Shown here one piece after another: positions 1-6,154 of a stretch of 15,797 bases of DNA. The stretch is from Candidatus Altarchaeota archaeon. Its GTDB lineage: Archaea > SpSt-1190. The DNA lies in NCBI GenBank assembly GCA_030590165.1, contig JAUUZA010000013.1, positions 1 through 15,797 on the forward strand. Reading direction: 5' to 3'. The translations under genes were made by a program, and so were the position numbers. Numbering within the stretch: the first letter of the stretch is position 1; every line of letters starts with the position of its first letter. The notes under the pieces were generated by a model. It was not told where the DNA came from, did no database searches, and saw only the letters and a list, made by a program, of their open reading frames with translations.

Positions 1-28
1 GCGCTTCCCAATGAGGTATGATTACGGC

Positions 29-1228
29 TTATTTTGTTTTTGGATGAAATTCTGTACTGTGAGCTTGTAGTCCTAATTCCGTTCTAGCAAATTCAACAAC
101 AGCTAATTGGAATCCCAAACAAAGACCGAGCCAAGGAAGTTTCTTTTTTCTTGCAAATTTAATTGCATCAATTTTTCCTTCTGTTCCACGATTTCCAAAT
201 CCACCAGGTGTAATCATTGCATCAAGATTTTCTAAGTCTTTTTCATTAACGTGTTCTGAATCAATCCATACAATTTTTGGTGAAACATTAAGATTTGTTC
301 CTGCATGAGTTAGTGCTTCAATGATACTGAGATATGTATCGCCCTTTGAATATTTTCCAACTATGCCTATTTTAAGTTCTTTTTTTGCGTGCAATTTTTT
401 TGTAAAATTTTCCCATTCAGAAAGGTCAGGTTCCTTTTTCGGAAGATTAAGTAAGTCTTGAATAATAGTATGAATTCCTTCTTTTGCAAGATGTAAGGGG
501 AGTTCGTAAGTTGATTTCAATGTTGGGTCACTAATTACAGCATTTAAAGGAACATCACATCTTAAAGAAATTTTAGTCCTTGTTTTTTCTGTAAGAGGGG
601 TTTCACATCGCCCGACCATTATATCCGGCAAGATTCCCATTCCTCGTAAGATTACAACACTATGTTGAGTTGGTTTAGTTTTTTGGTCTATTCCAGAAAT
701 GGGTAGATGTGTTAAATGAATATTAACAACTTTTTCTTCTTTTTTCAATTGGCGAAGGGCTTCAATGAAATGACCTCCTTCAATATCTCCAACAGTTCCG
801 CCAACTTCAACCATTAAGACATCAGTTTCTTTTGCAATTTTTTTTAGTCGATTTTTTATTTCTTCTGTTACGTGTGGAACAATTTGAACTGTTTTCCCGA
901 GATAATCCCCTTTTCTTTCCTTATCTATTACTGCTTTGAAAATTTTTCCAGTTGTTATGCTATGACTACTATCTAAACTTTGTCCGAGGAAGCGTTCATA
1001 GTGACCAAAGTCTAAATCAACTTCTCCACCATCATCAAGAACAAAAACTTCACCGTGTTCAAATGGGCTCATTGTTCCGGCATCAATATTGAGATAGGGG
1101 TCAATTTTGACAAGAGAAACTTTTAGTCCGCAAGATTTCAAAATCCGTCCAATACTTGCAGATAAGATACCTTTACCGAGTCCACTCATGACTCCCCCTG
1201 TGATTACGACAAAATTATTCTGTGGCAT
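29..1228 (-). CDS. pyrG: CTP synthase, C-terminally shortened by a TAA stop
   Basis: Makes CTP from UTP, ATP and glutamine in the cytosol. The N-terminal amidoligase domain is typical: the P-loop region reads GGVMSGLGKG (about residues 11-20), followed by IDPYLNIDAGTMSP and HGEVFVLDDGGEVDLDFGHY. The C-terminal class I glutamine amidotransferase domain begins near residue 285 and has the nucleophile motif GLCLGFQ with Cys370. The protein then stops at residue 399, whereas family members run to about 530-550 residues, so the His/Glu part of the glutaminase triad is missing. After the TAA the same frame reads AVIIPHWEA to the window edge, resembling the PVID segment that normally follows. A TATA-like box at 1249-1256 lies about 25 bases from the ATG, suggesting a leaderless mRNA. 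The identity is certain. Whether the stop is real, recoded or a sequence error cannot be decided here. Confidence 0.93.
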   Translation of the reverse strand: MPQNNFVVITGGVMSGLGKGILSASIGRILKSCGLKVSLVKIDPYLNIDAGTMSPFEHGEVFVLDDGGEVDLDFGHYERFLGQSLDSSHSITTGKIFKAVIDKERKGDYLGKTVQIVPHVTEEIKNRLKKIAKETDVLMVEVGGTVGDIEGGHFIEALRQLKKEEKVVNIHLTHLPISGIDQKTKPTQHSVVILRGMGILPDIMVGRCETPLTEKTRTKISLRCDVPLNAVISDPTLKSTYELPLHLAKEGIHTIIQDLLNLPKKEPDLSEWENFTKKLHAKKELKIGIVGKYSKGDTYLSIIEALTHAGTNLNVSPKIVWIDSEHVNEKDLENLDAMITPGGFGNRGTEGKIDAIKFARKKKLPWLGLCLGFQLAVVEFARTELGLQAHSTEFHPKTK

Positions 1229-1248
1229 AAATGAGTGAGGCGTGAGTG

Positions 1249-1297
1249 TATTAAAGTAAATCTATATGGAAATGTATATTTTCCATAGGTTTTTAAG
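1249..1297. promoter_or_regulatory. Divergent promoter region of pyrG and initiator tRNA-Met, with an inverted repeat
   Basis: A TATA-like element (tattaaag, 1249-1256) sits 25 bases upstream of the pyrG ATG on the minus strand. Another (tttttaag, 1290-1297) sits about 30 bases upstream of the tRNA 5' end on the plus strand. Between them is a perfect 8-base inverted repeat, TATGGAAA / TTTCCATA, at 1265-1272 and 1280-1287. The elements are read directly from sequence. Their function is inferred from position. Confidence 0.5.
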
Positions 1298-1323
1298 TCG
1301 TAAAAAAGGTAATAAATAAAGAT

Positions 1324-1398
1324 AGCGGGGTAGGGCAGTCTGGAGTGCCCGCCGGGCTCATAACCCGGAGGTCGGAGGTTCAAATCCCCCTCCCGCTA
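1324..1398 (+). tRNA. Initiator tRNA-Met (anticodon CAT)
   Basis: It folds as a full cloverleaf. The acceptor is AGCGGGG with TCCCGCT and discriminator A. The anticodon loop is CTCATAA on a CCGGG/CCCGG stem, and the T-loop is TTCAAAT. The A1:U72 pair and the three consecutive G:C pairs below the anticodon loop are the archaeal initiator signature, so this is the initiator and not the elongator. The T-stem GGAGG/CCCCC carries one A:C mismatch in the middle (1376:1388). No intron and no encoded CCA. Confidence 0.96.
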
Positions 1399-1435
1399 AG
1401 TTTTTCTGGAAAAAAGAGTTTAATAAAAACTGAGT

Positions 1436-1443
1436 TTTTATAA
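1436..1443 (+). promoter_or_regulatory. TATA-like box for the 171-residue gene (leaderless spacing)
   Basis: The sequence ttttataa is centred 25 bases before the ATG at 1465, and no Shine-Dalgarno motif precedes that ATG. This is the usual archaeal geometry for a transcript starting at or next to the start codon. Confidence 0.5.
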
Positions 1444-1464
1444 TTACTTAATAGTAGAATAATT

Positions 1465-1980
1465 ATGAAACAAAAGCAACTTAATCAATATTCCGCTAAA
1501 AACTCAAAAGATAGTGGAACATATGTTTCTGGTTATGACTTTATTGAAAATATTTTTACTGAACTGGCAGGAGAATCAGAAATAGAAGAGATTGAAATAT
1601 TTTATCATTATGGCAATTCTTTTGATGGGCACAGAACTGATCGTGAGTATGGATTAATCAAAAAAAGTTTCAGAAATAAAGATTGTACTTCCTTTGTTTT
1701 ATTTGAAGATTCTTATCATACTAATATTATTGCACGTGTTGAACCTTTGGAAAATATAACTGAGAAGGGTCTTGGTTTTTCTAACATAAATTCAAATCTT
1801 TTAATTAGAGCTTCTAAGAAGAGTTTATTTATTATATATGACCATATTAAAAAGAATCGATATTTGGAAAATTTAATAGAAACCGAACTTAAGGGACATA
1901 TAAAAATTAAAGATTTTACAACATATTTTGATTTGGGAAAAGTAAAAGAAGTTACAGATTTGATTAAAAGCGAATACTGA
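1465..1980 (+). CDS. Hypothetical protein, 171 residues
   Basis: I do not recognise this family. The protein is soluble and mixed in charge, with no signal peptide or membrane helix. An acidic stretch (about residues 34-45, rich in Glu and Ile) is followed by a Tyr/His-rich segment, and the C-terminal half alternates hydrophobic and Lys/Glu residues like an alpha/beta fold. There are no Cys pairs and no obvious catalytic motif. The ATG is supported by a TATA-like box 25 bases upstream. A run of eight T directly after the TGA probably terminates transcription. It stands alone between the initiator tRNA and the small membrane peptide. Coding character is reasonable, but the function is unknown. 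Confidence 0.75.
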   Translation: MKQKQLNQYSAKNSKDSGTYVSGYDFIENIFTELAGESEIEEIEIFYHYGNSFDGHRTDREYGLIKKSFRNKDCTSFVLFEDSYHTNIIARVEPLENITEKGLGFSNINSNLLIRASKKSLFIIYDHIKKNRYLENLIETELKGHIKIKDFTTYFDLGKVKEVTDLIKSEY

Positions 1981-1988
1981 TTTTTTTT
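1981..1988 (+). terminator. Poly-T tract after the 171-residue gene
   Basis: Eight consecutive T begin immediately after the TGA. Archaeal RNA polymerase terminates at such U-runs without needing a hairpin, so this is a likely terminator. The stretch 1989-2063 holds nothing else I can support. Confidence 0.45.
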
Positions 1989-2063
1989 GAATTGATGAAA
2001 ATATTCGAGTTTTGAATTCTTTTTGATGTATTTAGTGTTACTTTTACGTGCGACACTTAAAAC

Positions 2064-2077
2064 CGAAAGTTTTATTT
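2064..2077 (+). promoter_or_regulatory. BRE plus TATA-like promoter for the 32-residue membrane peptide
   Basis: A purine-rich BRE-like segment (cgaaag) directly precedes ttttattt at 2070-2077. Transcription would start near 2100, leaving a leader of about 35 bases that contains the strong Shine-Dalgarno motif of the downstream small ORF. Confidence 0.45.
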
Positions 2078-2135
2078 GTTAGTAATGATAAACCTTAGTC
2101 TCGCTCAAAAATCAGATTTTTTGGGAGGAAAGGAT

Positions 2136-2234
2136 ATGGAAAAAATAATGAAGTTTCTTGCAATGTGTATGGGACTATTTATTTTAGTCTTAATTTTATG
2201 TTATTTCTTGGGTTGTTTTTTATTCTTAGTTTAA
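2136..2234 (+). CDS. Small membrane peptide, 32 residues
   Basis: The ORF opens with ATG at 2136 behind a textbook ribosome binding site, gggagg, seven bases upstream (2123-2128). It encodes a short Lys-containing N-terminus (MEKIMKFLA) followed by one long hydrophobic helix (GLFILVLILCYFLGC...) that fills the rest of the chain, ending TAA. It therefore looks like a single-pass small membrane protein with a cytosolic N-terminus. Its 3' end overlaps the convergent uppP gene by four bases. A BRE/TATA-like promoter lies at 2064-2077. Such a strong Shine-Dalgarno site is unusual in this window, where most genes look leaderless, and it argues that the ORF is real. The function is unknown. Confidence 0.6.
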   Translation: MEKIMKFLAMCMGLFILVLILCYFLGCFLFLV

Positions 2235-2983
2235 ATTATGGAAAGACCAAGAATAATAGTAACAATTCCCAATCCAAGAGTAGCCTTAAAAAAATTAATT
2301 TTTTTAGCAGTTTTCATTAGAACTTCAATACTTAATAAACCAATAATTGCTGAAGTAAAACCTCCAATAATTAAAGGAAAAGTTATTTCAAAGTTTTCCA
2401 TTAAGAGAGGTAAGAAAATTTGAGCACCAAAAATAACAGGTAAACTCATCAGAAAACTAAGGCGGAAAGCTTGAGATAATGAAAACTTTCTGAGAAGAAG
2501 GGTTGAAACAGTTAGACCTGATCTACTAAAACCAGGAAGTGCAGCTAGTCCTTGAACGGTACCTGTAATAATTGCGTCATTTGTTTTGATATTTGTTTTG
2601 TTTCCTGATTTTTGACTGCGATTCAAAAATGCAATTATGATTAAAAACAATCCAATTAAAATTGAAATTAATCCATCTGATATTGAAATTGAGAAAGCAA
2701 GAAACATTAAAGGAATTGCAATTATTGCAGTAAATACTGATGAAATTATTATGAATTTGAGTAAATCTTTATCTTTTGGTAAATTAAGTAAATCTTTTCT
2801 GAAGTAGAACAATGCCGCAAAAAAGGTTCCGAAGTGAAGCCAAACAGCCGTTCCAAGTGCTTTTTTGAATTCGAAACCAAAGAGAAAGCTTCCAACAAGC
2901 GTTACCATGGCTTCAGAACTAATTGGTAACCATTCTGCCAGTCCTTGTATTATTCCTAATACAATGGCTTGGAAAATATTCAT
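2231..2983 (-). CDS. uppP: Undecaprenyl-diphosphatase (UppP/BacA) family protein
   Basis: An integral membrane polyprenyl-diphosphate phosphatase, 250 residues, with about eight hydrophobic helices. Both family signatures are present: GLAEWLPISSE near the N-terminus (E17, S22, S23) and the PGFSRSG box (P150-G156, Arg154) in the second half, reflecting the internal duplication of the family. In bacteria it regenerates the C55-P lipid carrier; in an archaeon the substrate would be a comparable polyprenyl or dolichyl diphosphate used in surface glycosylation, which is inference. The position equal to E. coli Glu17 is Gln13 here, and the usual STGH stretch is SEAM, so the active site differs from the bacterial model. 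A TATA-like box at 3002-3009 is about 23 bases from the ATG. The gene is divergent from an MFS permease. Confidence 0.88.
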   Translation of the reverse strand: MNIFQAIVLGIIQGLAEWLPISSEAMVTLVGSFLFGFEFKKALGTAVWLHFGTFFAALFYFRKDLLNLPKDKDLLKFIIISSVFTAIIAIPLMFLAFSISISDGLISILIGLFLIIIAFLNRSQKSGNKTNIKTNDAIITGTVQGLAALPGFSRSGLTVSTLLLRKFSLSQAFRLSFLMSLPVIFGAQIFLPLLMENFEITFPLIIGGFTSAIIGLLSIEVLMKTAKKINFFKATLGLGIVTIILGLSII

Positions 2984-3041
2984 ACTTTAATTTATTGTCC
3001 CTAAATAAAAAAGCATATTGACTCTGTGTTTACTTTCTATT

Positions 3042-4220
3042 ATGGAAGAAATATTGAGTATGTTACCGTACAAATTCATTTTTGCAGGGTATAATTATCT
3101 CCCTGCCTTACTCATACTTTCATTTGGGGGGGATTCAGTTTCAGTTGGAATAATAAATTCAATTTATTATTTTGGTTTATTTCTTGCTCCGCTTTTATGG
3201 AGTAGATTTTCAAAAAAGGCAAATCACAAAAGTATGATTACTCTTGGTTATGCTACCATGGCAATTGGGTTGATTATGATTTCTCATTCTTCTTTAATTT
3301 ATTTAGCAACTTTCATCTTGGCATTTTTTCCCCAATCAATTTATTTTGGAGCTTTGTCTGAATTGAAAAAAAAGAAAGGGTCACTCAGTGAAAAATTAGG
3401 AAGGTTAGAACAAACATCAGGACTTGCTTGGGCTTTTGGGCTTATTGTGTCTTTTTTTATGGTTCAATTTTTTAGTTTGAGTGAATTCTCACTTATTTTG
3501 GCATTGTTATCAATTTTATCTTTTCCCTTCATTTCATTTATTTTTCACGATTTTGGTTTTCTTAAAATGGCAAGTAGAAGTATTCATGGACTAAGGGAAT
3601 TTCAAACATGGCTTTTTTCAAAATCGCATGGAGCTCTTATTTCAAATATTAAAGAGGTCAAATTAATTTATTTATTAATTTGTGTTTATTCAATTTCATC
3701 AGGTATTATAATTTTGCAACTTCCTACTTTAATTACTAATATATTTGGAGCCGGAAGTTTAGTTTACATTTGTTCTTTTGTTGGTTCAATTGCTAGCGCT
3801 TCTTTGTTCAAAGTGGCCGGAAGACTGAAATATTCAAGTTATAAGATTGGTTATGTTTTGAAAATGTTAGGTTTTGGCTTACTCCTTAGTTCAATTTATT
3901 TTGAAAGTTTAATCTTACTTTTATTGTTTTATTTAGTGAATGGTTTTTCATGGAGTTTTATTATGATGTTTTTTGAATATGCTTCATTAAAAGTTGGTGA
4001 AGAAGTTTTTGGTACAGCTATTGCTTTGCGTCTTCTTGCTATTGCGATATTTAGTGTGATTAGTGGATACTTAATAAAATTCCTGGGTTTTTTCAACGCC
4101 TTTTTAATTGGGGTTGTTATAATGGCGTCAACAATATTGATATACAAAAAATTTGAAAAAAACCAACAAAGTTTTGGCGTTCAAATAATTGAAAAATCTA
4201 GAGTTAAAACTCAATTTTAA
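3042..4220 (+). CDS. Major facilitator superfamily permease
   Basis: A polytopic membrane protein of 392 residues with roughly eleven to twelve hydrophobic helices in two halves separated by a basic central region (about residues 180-210). The loop after the second helix reads LWSRFSKKANHKSM, a degenerate form of the MFS motif A (GxLaDrxGrr). A second, weaker copy would be expected at the same place in the second half (KVAGRLKYSSYK). The substrate cannot be told from sequence. The frame also has a TTG at 3018, but the ATG at 3042 is preferred because it gives a short N-terminus before helix 1 and lies just downstream of the AT-rich divergent promoter. The gene ends convergently with the exported-protein gene, whose reading frame beyond its stop overlaps this 3' end. 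Confidence 0.8.
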   Translation: MEEILSMLPYKFIFAGYNYLPALLILSFGGDSVSVGIINSIYYFGLFLAPLLWSRFSKKANHKSMITLGYATMAIGLIMISHSSLIYLATFILAFFPQSIYFGALSELKKKKGSLSEKLGRLEQTSGLAWAFGLIVSFFMVQFFSLSEFSLILALLSILSFPFISFIFHDFGFLKMASRSIHGLREFQTWLFSKSHGALISNIKEVKLIYLLICVYSISSGIIILQLPTLITNIFGAGSLVYICSFVGSIASASLFKVAGRLKYSSYKIGYVLKMLGFGLLLSSIYFESLILLLLFYLVNGFSWSFIMMFFEYASLKVGEEVFGTAIALRLLAIAIFSVISGYLIKFLGFFNAFLIGVVIMASTILIYKKFEKNQQSFGVQIIEKSRVKTQF

Positions 4221-4353
4221 AGAAGTTCATAAGGCCTCTTAGTAGAGGATATGGCAGTTTTGAAATAAGCCCATAAATTAATCTAGACTTAAAATCTTTA
4301 CAAGGAATTTTTATTCTTAACTCATCTTCATATTTCTGAAAAGTTCCATTGAG
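4204..4353 (-). other. In-frame continuation beyond the stop of the exported-protein gene (49 sense codons)
   Basis: After the TAA at 4354-4356 the same frame stays open for 49 codons to the next TAA at 4204-4206. It begins LNGTFQKYEDELRIKIPC and ends in a helix-like SRLIYGLISKLPYPLLRG. The first part reads as the next beta strands of the domain before the stop (GNYQVSGILNY), and the Cys here could pair with the Cys in ICGNY. The last 17 bases overlap the convergent MFS gene. It is either the severed C-terminus of a broken gene or a readthrough extension. Confidence 0.55.
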
Positions 4354-4710
4354 TTAGTAATTTAAAATTCCACTTACTTGATAATTTCCACATATTAAAT
4401 CTGGAATTTCAATGTTACGCGTTTCACTCCCAGGGAATATTGTTACATTAAATGTTTTTGAGAGTGGCACTCCAACTTCTTGAGCAATTTTTTCAAGATT
4501 TTTCGGTTTAATACTAATTGAATAATTATCTAGAATGAAAAATTTTTTTGATTCAATATTTATTGTATATTGAGTTTCACTTAATTCATAAACGTCTTTG
4601 TCTTCAGTTACGCCAGTTATTTCAATTTTAAAAAGTTCATTGTCTCGAATTGTTAAAAAATCTTGGGCGAATACCAAACTCAACATCAAAAAAGGAATTA
4701 TCCACTTCAT
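4354..4710 (-). CDS. Exported small beta-rich protein, interrupted by TAA
   Basis: I do not recognise the family. The N-terminus MKWIIPFLMLSLVFAQD is a clear signal peptide, followed by about 100 residues of alternating hydrophobic and polar residues typical of an extracellular beta-sandwich (for example YTINIESKKFFIL and NVTIFPGSETRNIEIP). The start at 4710 is chosen over an in-frame ATG at 4722 because it puts the signal peptide at the N-terminus and leaves a TATA-like box (4731-4740) about 26 bases upstream. The mature chain ends ...SGILNY at a TAA, but homologous-looking beta sequence continues in the same frame for 49 codons. The intact protein would be about 167 residues. It is divergent from the ZIP transporter, from adjacent TATA elements. 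Confidence 0.65.
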   Translation of the reverse strand: MKWIIPFLMLSLVFAQDFLTIRDNELFKIEITGVTEDKDVYELSETQYTINIESKKFFILDNYSISIKPKNLEKIAQEVGVPLSKTFNVTIFPGSETRNIEIPDLICGNYQVSGILNY

Positions 4711-4730
4711 ATCTTTCTGCATTTCTGAAA

Positions 4731-4750
4731 TTTAAATAAATTCTTTAAAT
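4731..4750. promoter_or_regulatory. Paired TATA-like boxes between the exported-protein gene and the ZIP transporter
   Basis: Two TATA-like elements, tttaaataaa (4731-4740) and ttctttaaat (4741-4750), lie back to back in the middle of the 59-base gap. The first is about 26 bases from the minus-strand ATG at 4710 and the second about 24 bases from the plus-strand GTG at 4770. This supports both start choices and leaderless transcription in both directions. Confidence 0.55.
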
Positions 4751-4769
4751 CATTAGAATATAATTATTT

Positions 4770-5495
4770 GTGTTAAGTTCCATACTTTTGGCTACATTTT
4801 TAGACAGTTTAACTGGTCTTTTAGGGACTTTCTCCTTATTTTTTAATATGGAGACAGTTGAGAAATTTTCAAAATATCTAGTTGCATTCGCAGCAGGTGC
4901 CATGATAGGTGCTGCATTTTTACATCTTATTCCTGAAGCCTTTGAAATCAATGAATTTTCTGGTGAACTCTTGGTCGTTGGTTTCATTTTATTTTTCTTT
5001 TTGGAAAGACTTATTCATATGAGACATAGTCATGAGGGGGAATGTTCAGCAAATCCCGTTAGTTGGTTAATCATAATTGGAGATGGGTTTCATAATATTG
5101 TTGATGGGTTTGTTATTGCTGCATCATTTTTGATAAACCCAGTTTTAGGATGGACTACTACTTTTGCAATTTTAGCACACGAAGTTCCACAAGAAATGGG
5201 AAATTTTGGAATATTGATTCATCATGGATTTTCAAGGAATAAGGCTATTATTTGGACTTTTATTAGTCAGGCGACTTGTATTATTGGTGGATTACTTGGT
5301 TATTTTATTGGAGCTAGTTTATCAAATATTCTTTTACCAATTGCAGCAGGTGGATTCATTTACATTGCGGCAGTTGATTTGATTCCTGAACTTCATCTTG
5401 ATAAAAAATTTGAGAAGTCTGTTGGGGTTTGGGGTGTTTTTATTTTAGGAATTTTGTCTATTGAAGTTTTTAGGTTGTTGTTTCATTCGCACTAA
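4770..5495 (+). CDS. ZIP-family divalent metal transporter
   Basis: Imports zinc or related divalent metals into the cytosol. The protein has 241 residues and about eight hydrophobic helices. The two metal-site signatures are present: HNIVDG in helix 4 (His108, Asn109, Asp112) and HEVPQE in helix 5 (His137, Glu138, Glu142), plus the conserved GDGFHN and HHGFS contexts. A His-rich cytosolic loop (HMRHSHEGE, near residues 83-91) lies between helices 3 and 4, as is usual for ZIPs. The start is GTG at 4770: a stop lies three codons upstream in frame, and a TATA-like box is centred about 24 bases before it. The metal cannot be fixed from sequence, and zinc is the default for this subfamily. No regulator site was recognised. 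Confidence 0.9.
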   Translation: MLSSILLATFLDSLTGLLGTFSLFFNMETVEKFSKYLVAFAAGAMIGAAFLHLIPEAFEINEFSGELLVVGFILFFFLERLIHMRHSHEGECSANPVSWLIIIGDGFHNIVDGFVIAASFLINPVLGWTTTFAILAHEVPQEMGNFGILIHHGFSRNKAIIWTFISQATCIIGGLLGYFIGASLSNILLPIAAGGFIYIAAVDLIPELHLDKKFEKSVGVWGVFILGILSIEVFRLLFHSH

Positions 5496-5505
5496 AGAAG
5501 TGGAT

Positions 5506-5577
5506 TGGACCGGATGGGATTTGAACCCACGACCTTCACATTGCGAACGTGACGTCATACCACTAGACCACCGGCCC
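5506..5577 (-). tRNA. tRNA-Ala (anticodon CGC)
   Basis: The cloverleaf has acceptor GGGCCGG / CCGGTCC and discriminator A. The third acceptor pair is G:U, the universal alanine identity element. The anticodon loop is TTCGCAA on a TCACG/TGTGA stem, and the T-loop is TTCAAAT. It reads the GCG codon. It lies 13 bases downstream of tRNA-Val and is probably co-transcribed with it. No intron and no encoded CCA. Confidence 0.95.
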
Positions 5578-5590
5578 AGAATTTTTTACA

Positions 5591-5663
5591 TGGGGCTACC
5601 CGGATTTGAACCGGGGATATTCGCCGTGTAAGGGCGACGTCATAACCACTAGACCATAGCCCC
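5591..5663 (-). tRNA. tRNA-Val (anticodon TAC)
   Basis: The acceptor is GGGGCTA / TAGCCCC with discriminator A. The anticodon stem is TCGCC/GGCGA with loop CTTACAC, and the T-loop is TTCAAAT. It is the first gene of a two-tRNA unit with tRNA-Ala. An AT-rich TATA-like stretch at about 5688-5696 lies 25-30 bases upstream, overlapping the 3' end of the EamA gene. No intron. Confidence 0.95.
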
Positions 5664-5693
5664 CCATACTTTCCCTTTCTTATTTTCCTTTAA

Positions 5694-6086
5694 TTAGATT
5701 GCGACCAAGGCAACTCCAGCAAGAACAAGAAGACTCCCTATGAGTTTAATGGGGGAAAGTCCAATTCCCAGAAAAATCCAACTATAAACATACATTAAAA
5801 CAGTGGTTAATCCAGCAATTGCTGCAGGGAATCCAGGATTTGGCGCCATTTTGAATGCTTTGACATTTAATACTGCCGCTGCAGCAACAAAAACACCAAT
5901 TAATGCAGCCCAAAGAAGGTTGGTCTTGGACTCTGGTATTTTTGAAAATGGTAGGAAGAAAAGTGAGGAAACGAAGAGATATACAAAGCTTAAAGTTGTT
6001 ACATCCAACTTAACGAGTTTCATCCCAAAATTAGCAATTGAAAATCCAATAGCAGCCCCAATAGCATAAATTACCCAAAGTTCCAC
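5694..6086 (-). CDS. Half-size EamA/DMT-family membrane transporter
   Basis: A single EamA (drug/metabolite transporter superfamily) unit of 130 residues with five predicted helices: ELWVIYAIGAAIGFSIANFG, TLSFVYLFVSSLFFLPF, LWAALIGVFVAAAAVL, AAIAGLTTVLMYVYSWIF and LIGSLLVLAGVALVAI. Full DMT carriers have ten helices, so a half-size protein should work as a dimer; this form is known in archaea and bacteria. The substrate is unknown. The GTG at 6086 is preferred because the in-frame ATG at 6146 would add a polar, non-homologous N-terminus and lies beyond the TATA-like element at 6127-6134 that probably drives this gene and the divergent P-type ATPase. The stop leaves about 30 bases before tRNA-Val. 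The start is uncertain. Confidence 0.75.
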   Translation of the reverse strand: MELWVIYAIGAAIGFSIANFGMKLVKLDVTTLSFVYLFVSSLFFLPFSKIPESKTNLLWAALIGVFVAAAAVLNVKAFKMAPNPGFPAAIAGLTTVLMYVYSWIFLGIGLSPIKLIGSLLVLAGVALVAI

Positions 6087-6126
6087 CTTAGTTCTATTAT
6101 GTATGGCTTTAATGCTTTCCTGTAAA

Positions 6127-6134
6127 GATAAATA
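6127..6134. promoter_or_regulatory. Shared TATA-like box between EamA and the P-type ATPase
   Basis: The sequence gataaata is centred 24 bases before the GTG start of the ATPase on the plus strand. On the minus strand it reads tatttatc and is the only good box upstream of the EamA GTG at 6086, which would give a leader of about 20 bases. Confidence 0.45.
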
Positions 6135-6154
6135 CACACAAACCATTTTTTTCA

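Noticed and set aside
2101-2125. Possible hairpin AAAAATC / GATTTTT as terminator or riboswitch
   Set aside because: The arms are A/T only with almost no loop, no expression platform is seen, and the sequence is better explained as the leader with the Shine-Dalgarno site.
5506-5663. Near-identical D-arms of tRNA-Ala and tRNA-Val as a sign of gene conversion
   Set aside because: The shared TGGTCTAGTGG...GACGTC segment is close to ordinary archaeal tRNA D-arms, so similarity alone does not show conversion.
6087-6146. Longer EamA N-terminus beginning MVCVYLSLQ
   Set aside because: It would start upstream of the shared TATA-like box and adds polar residues before helix 1, so the GTG at 6086 is more likely.
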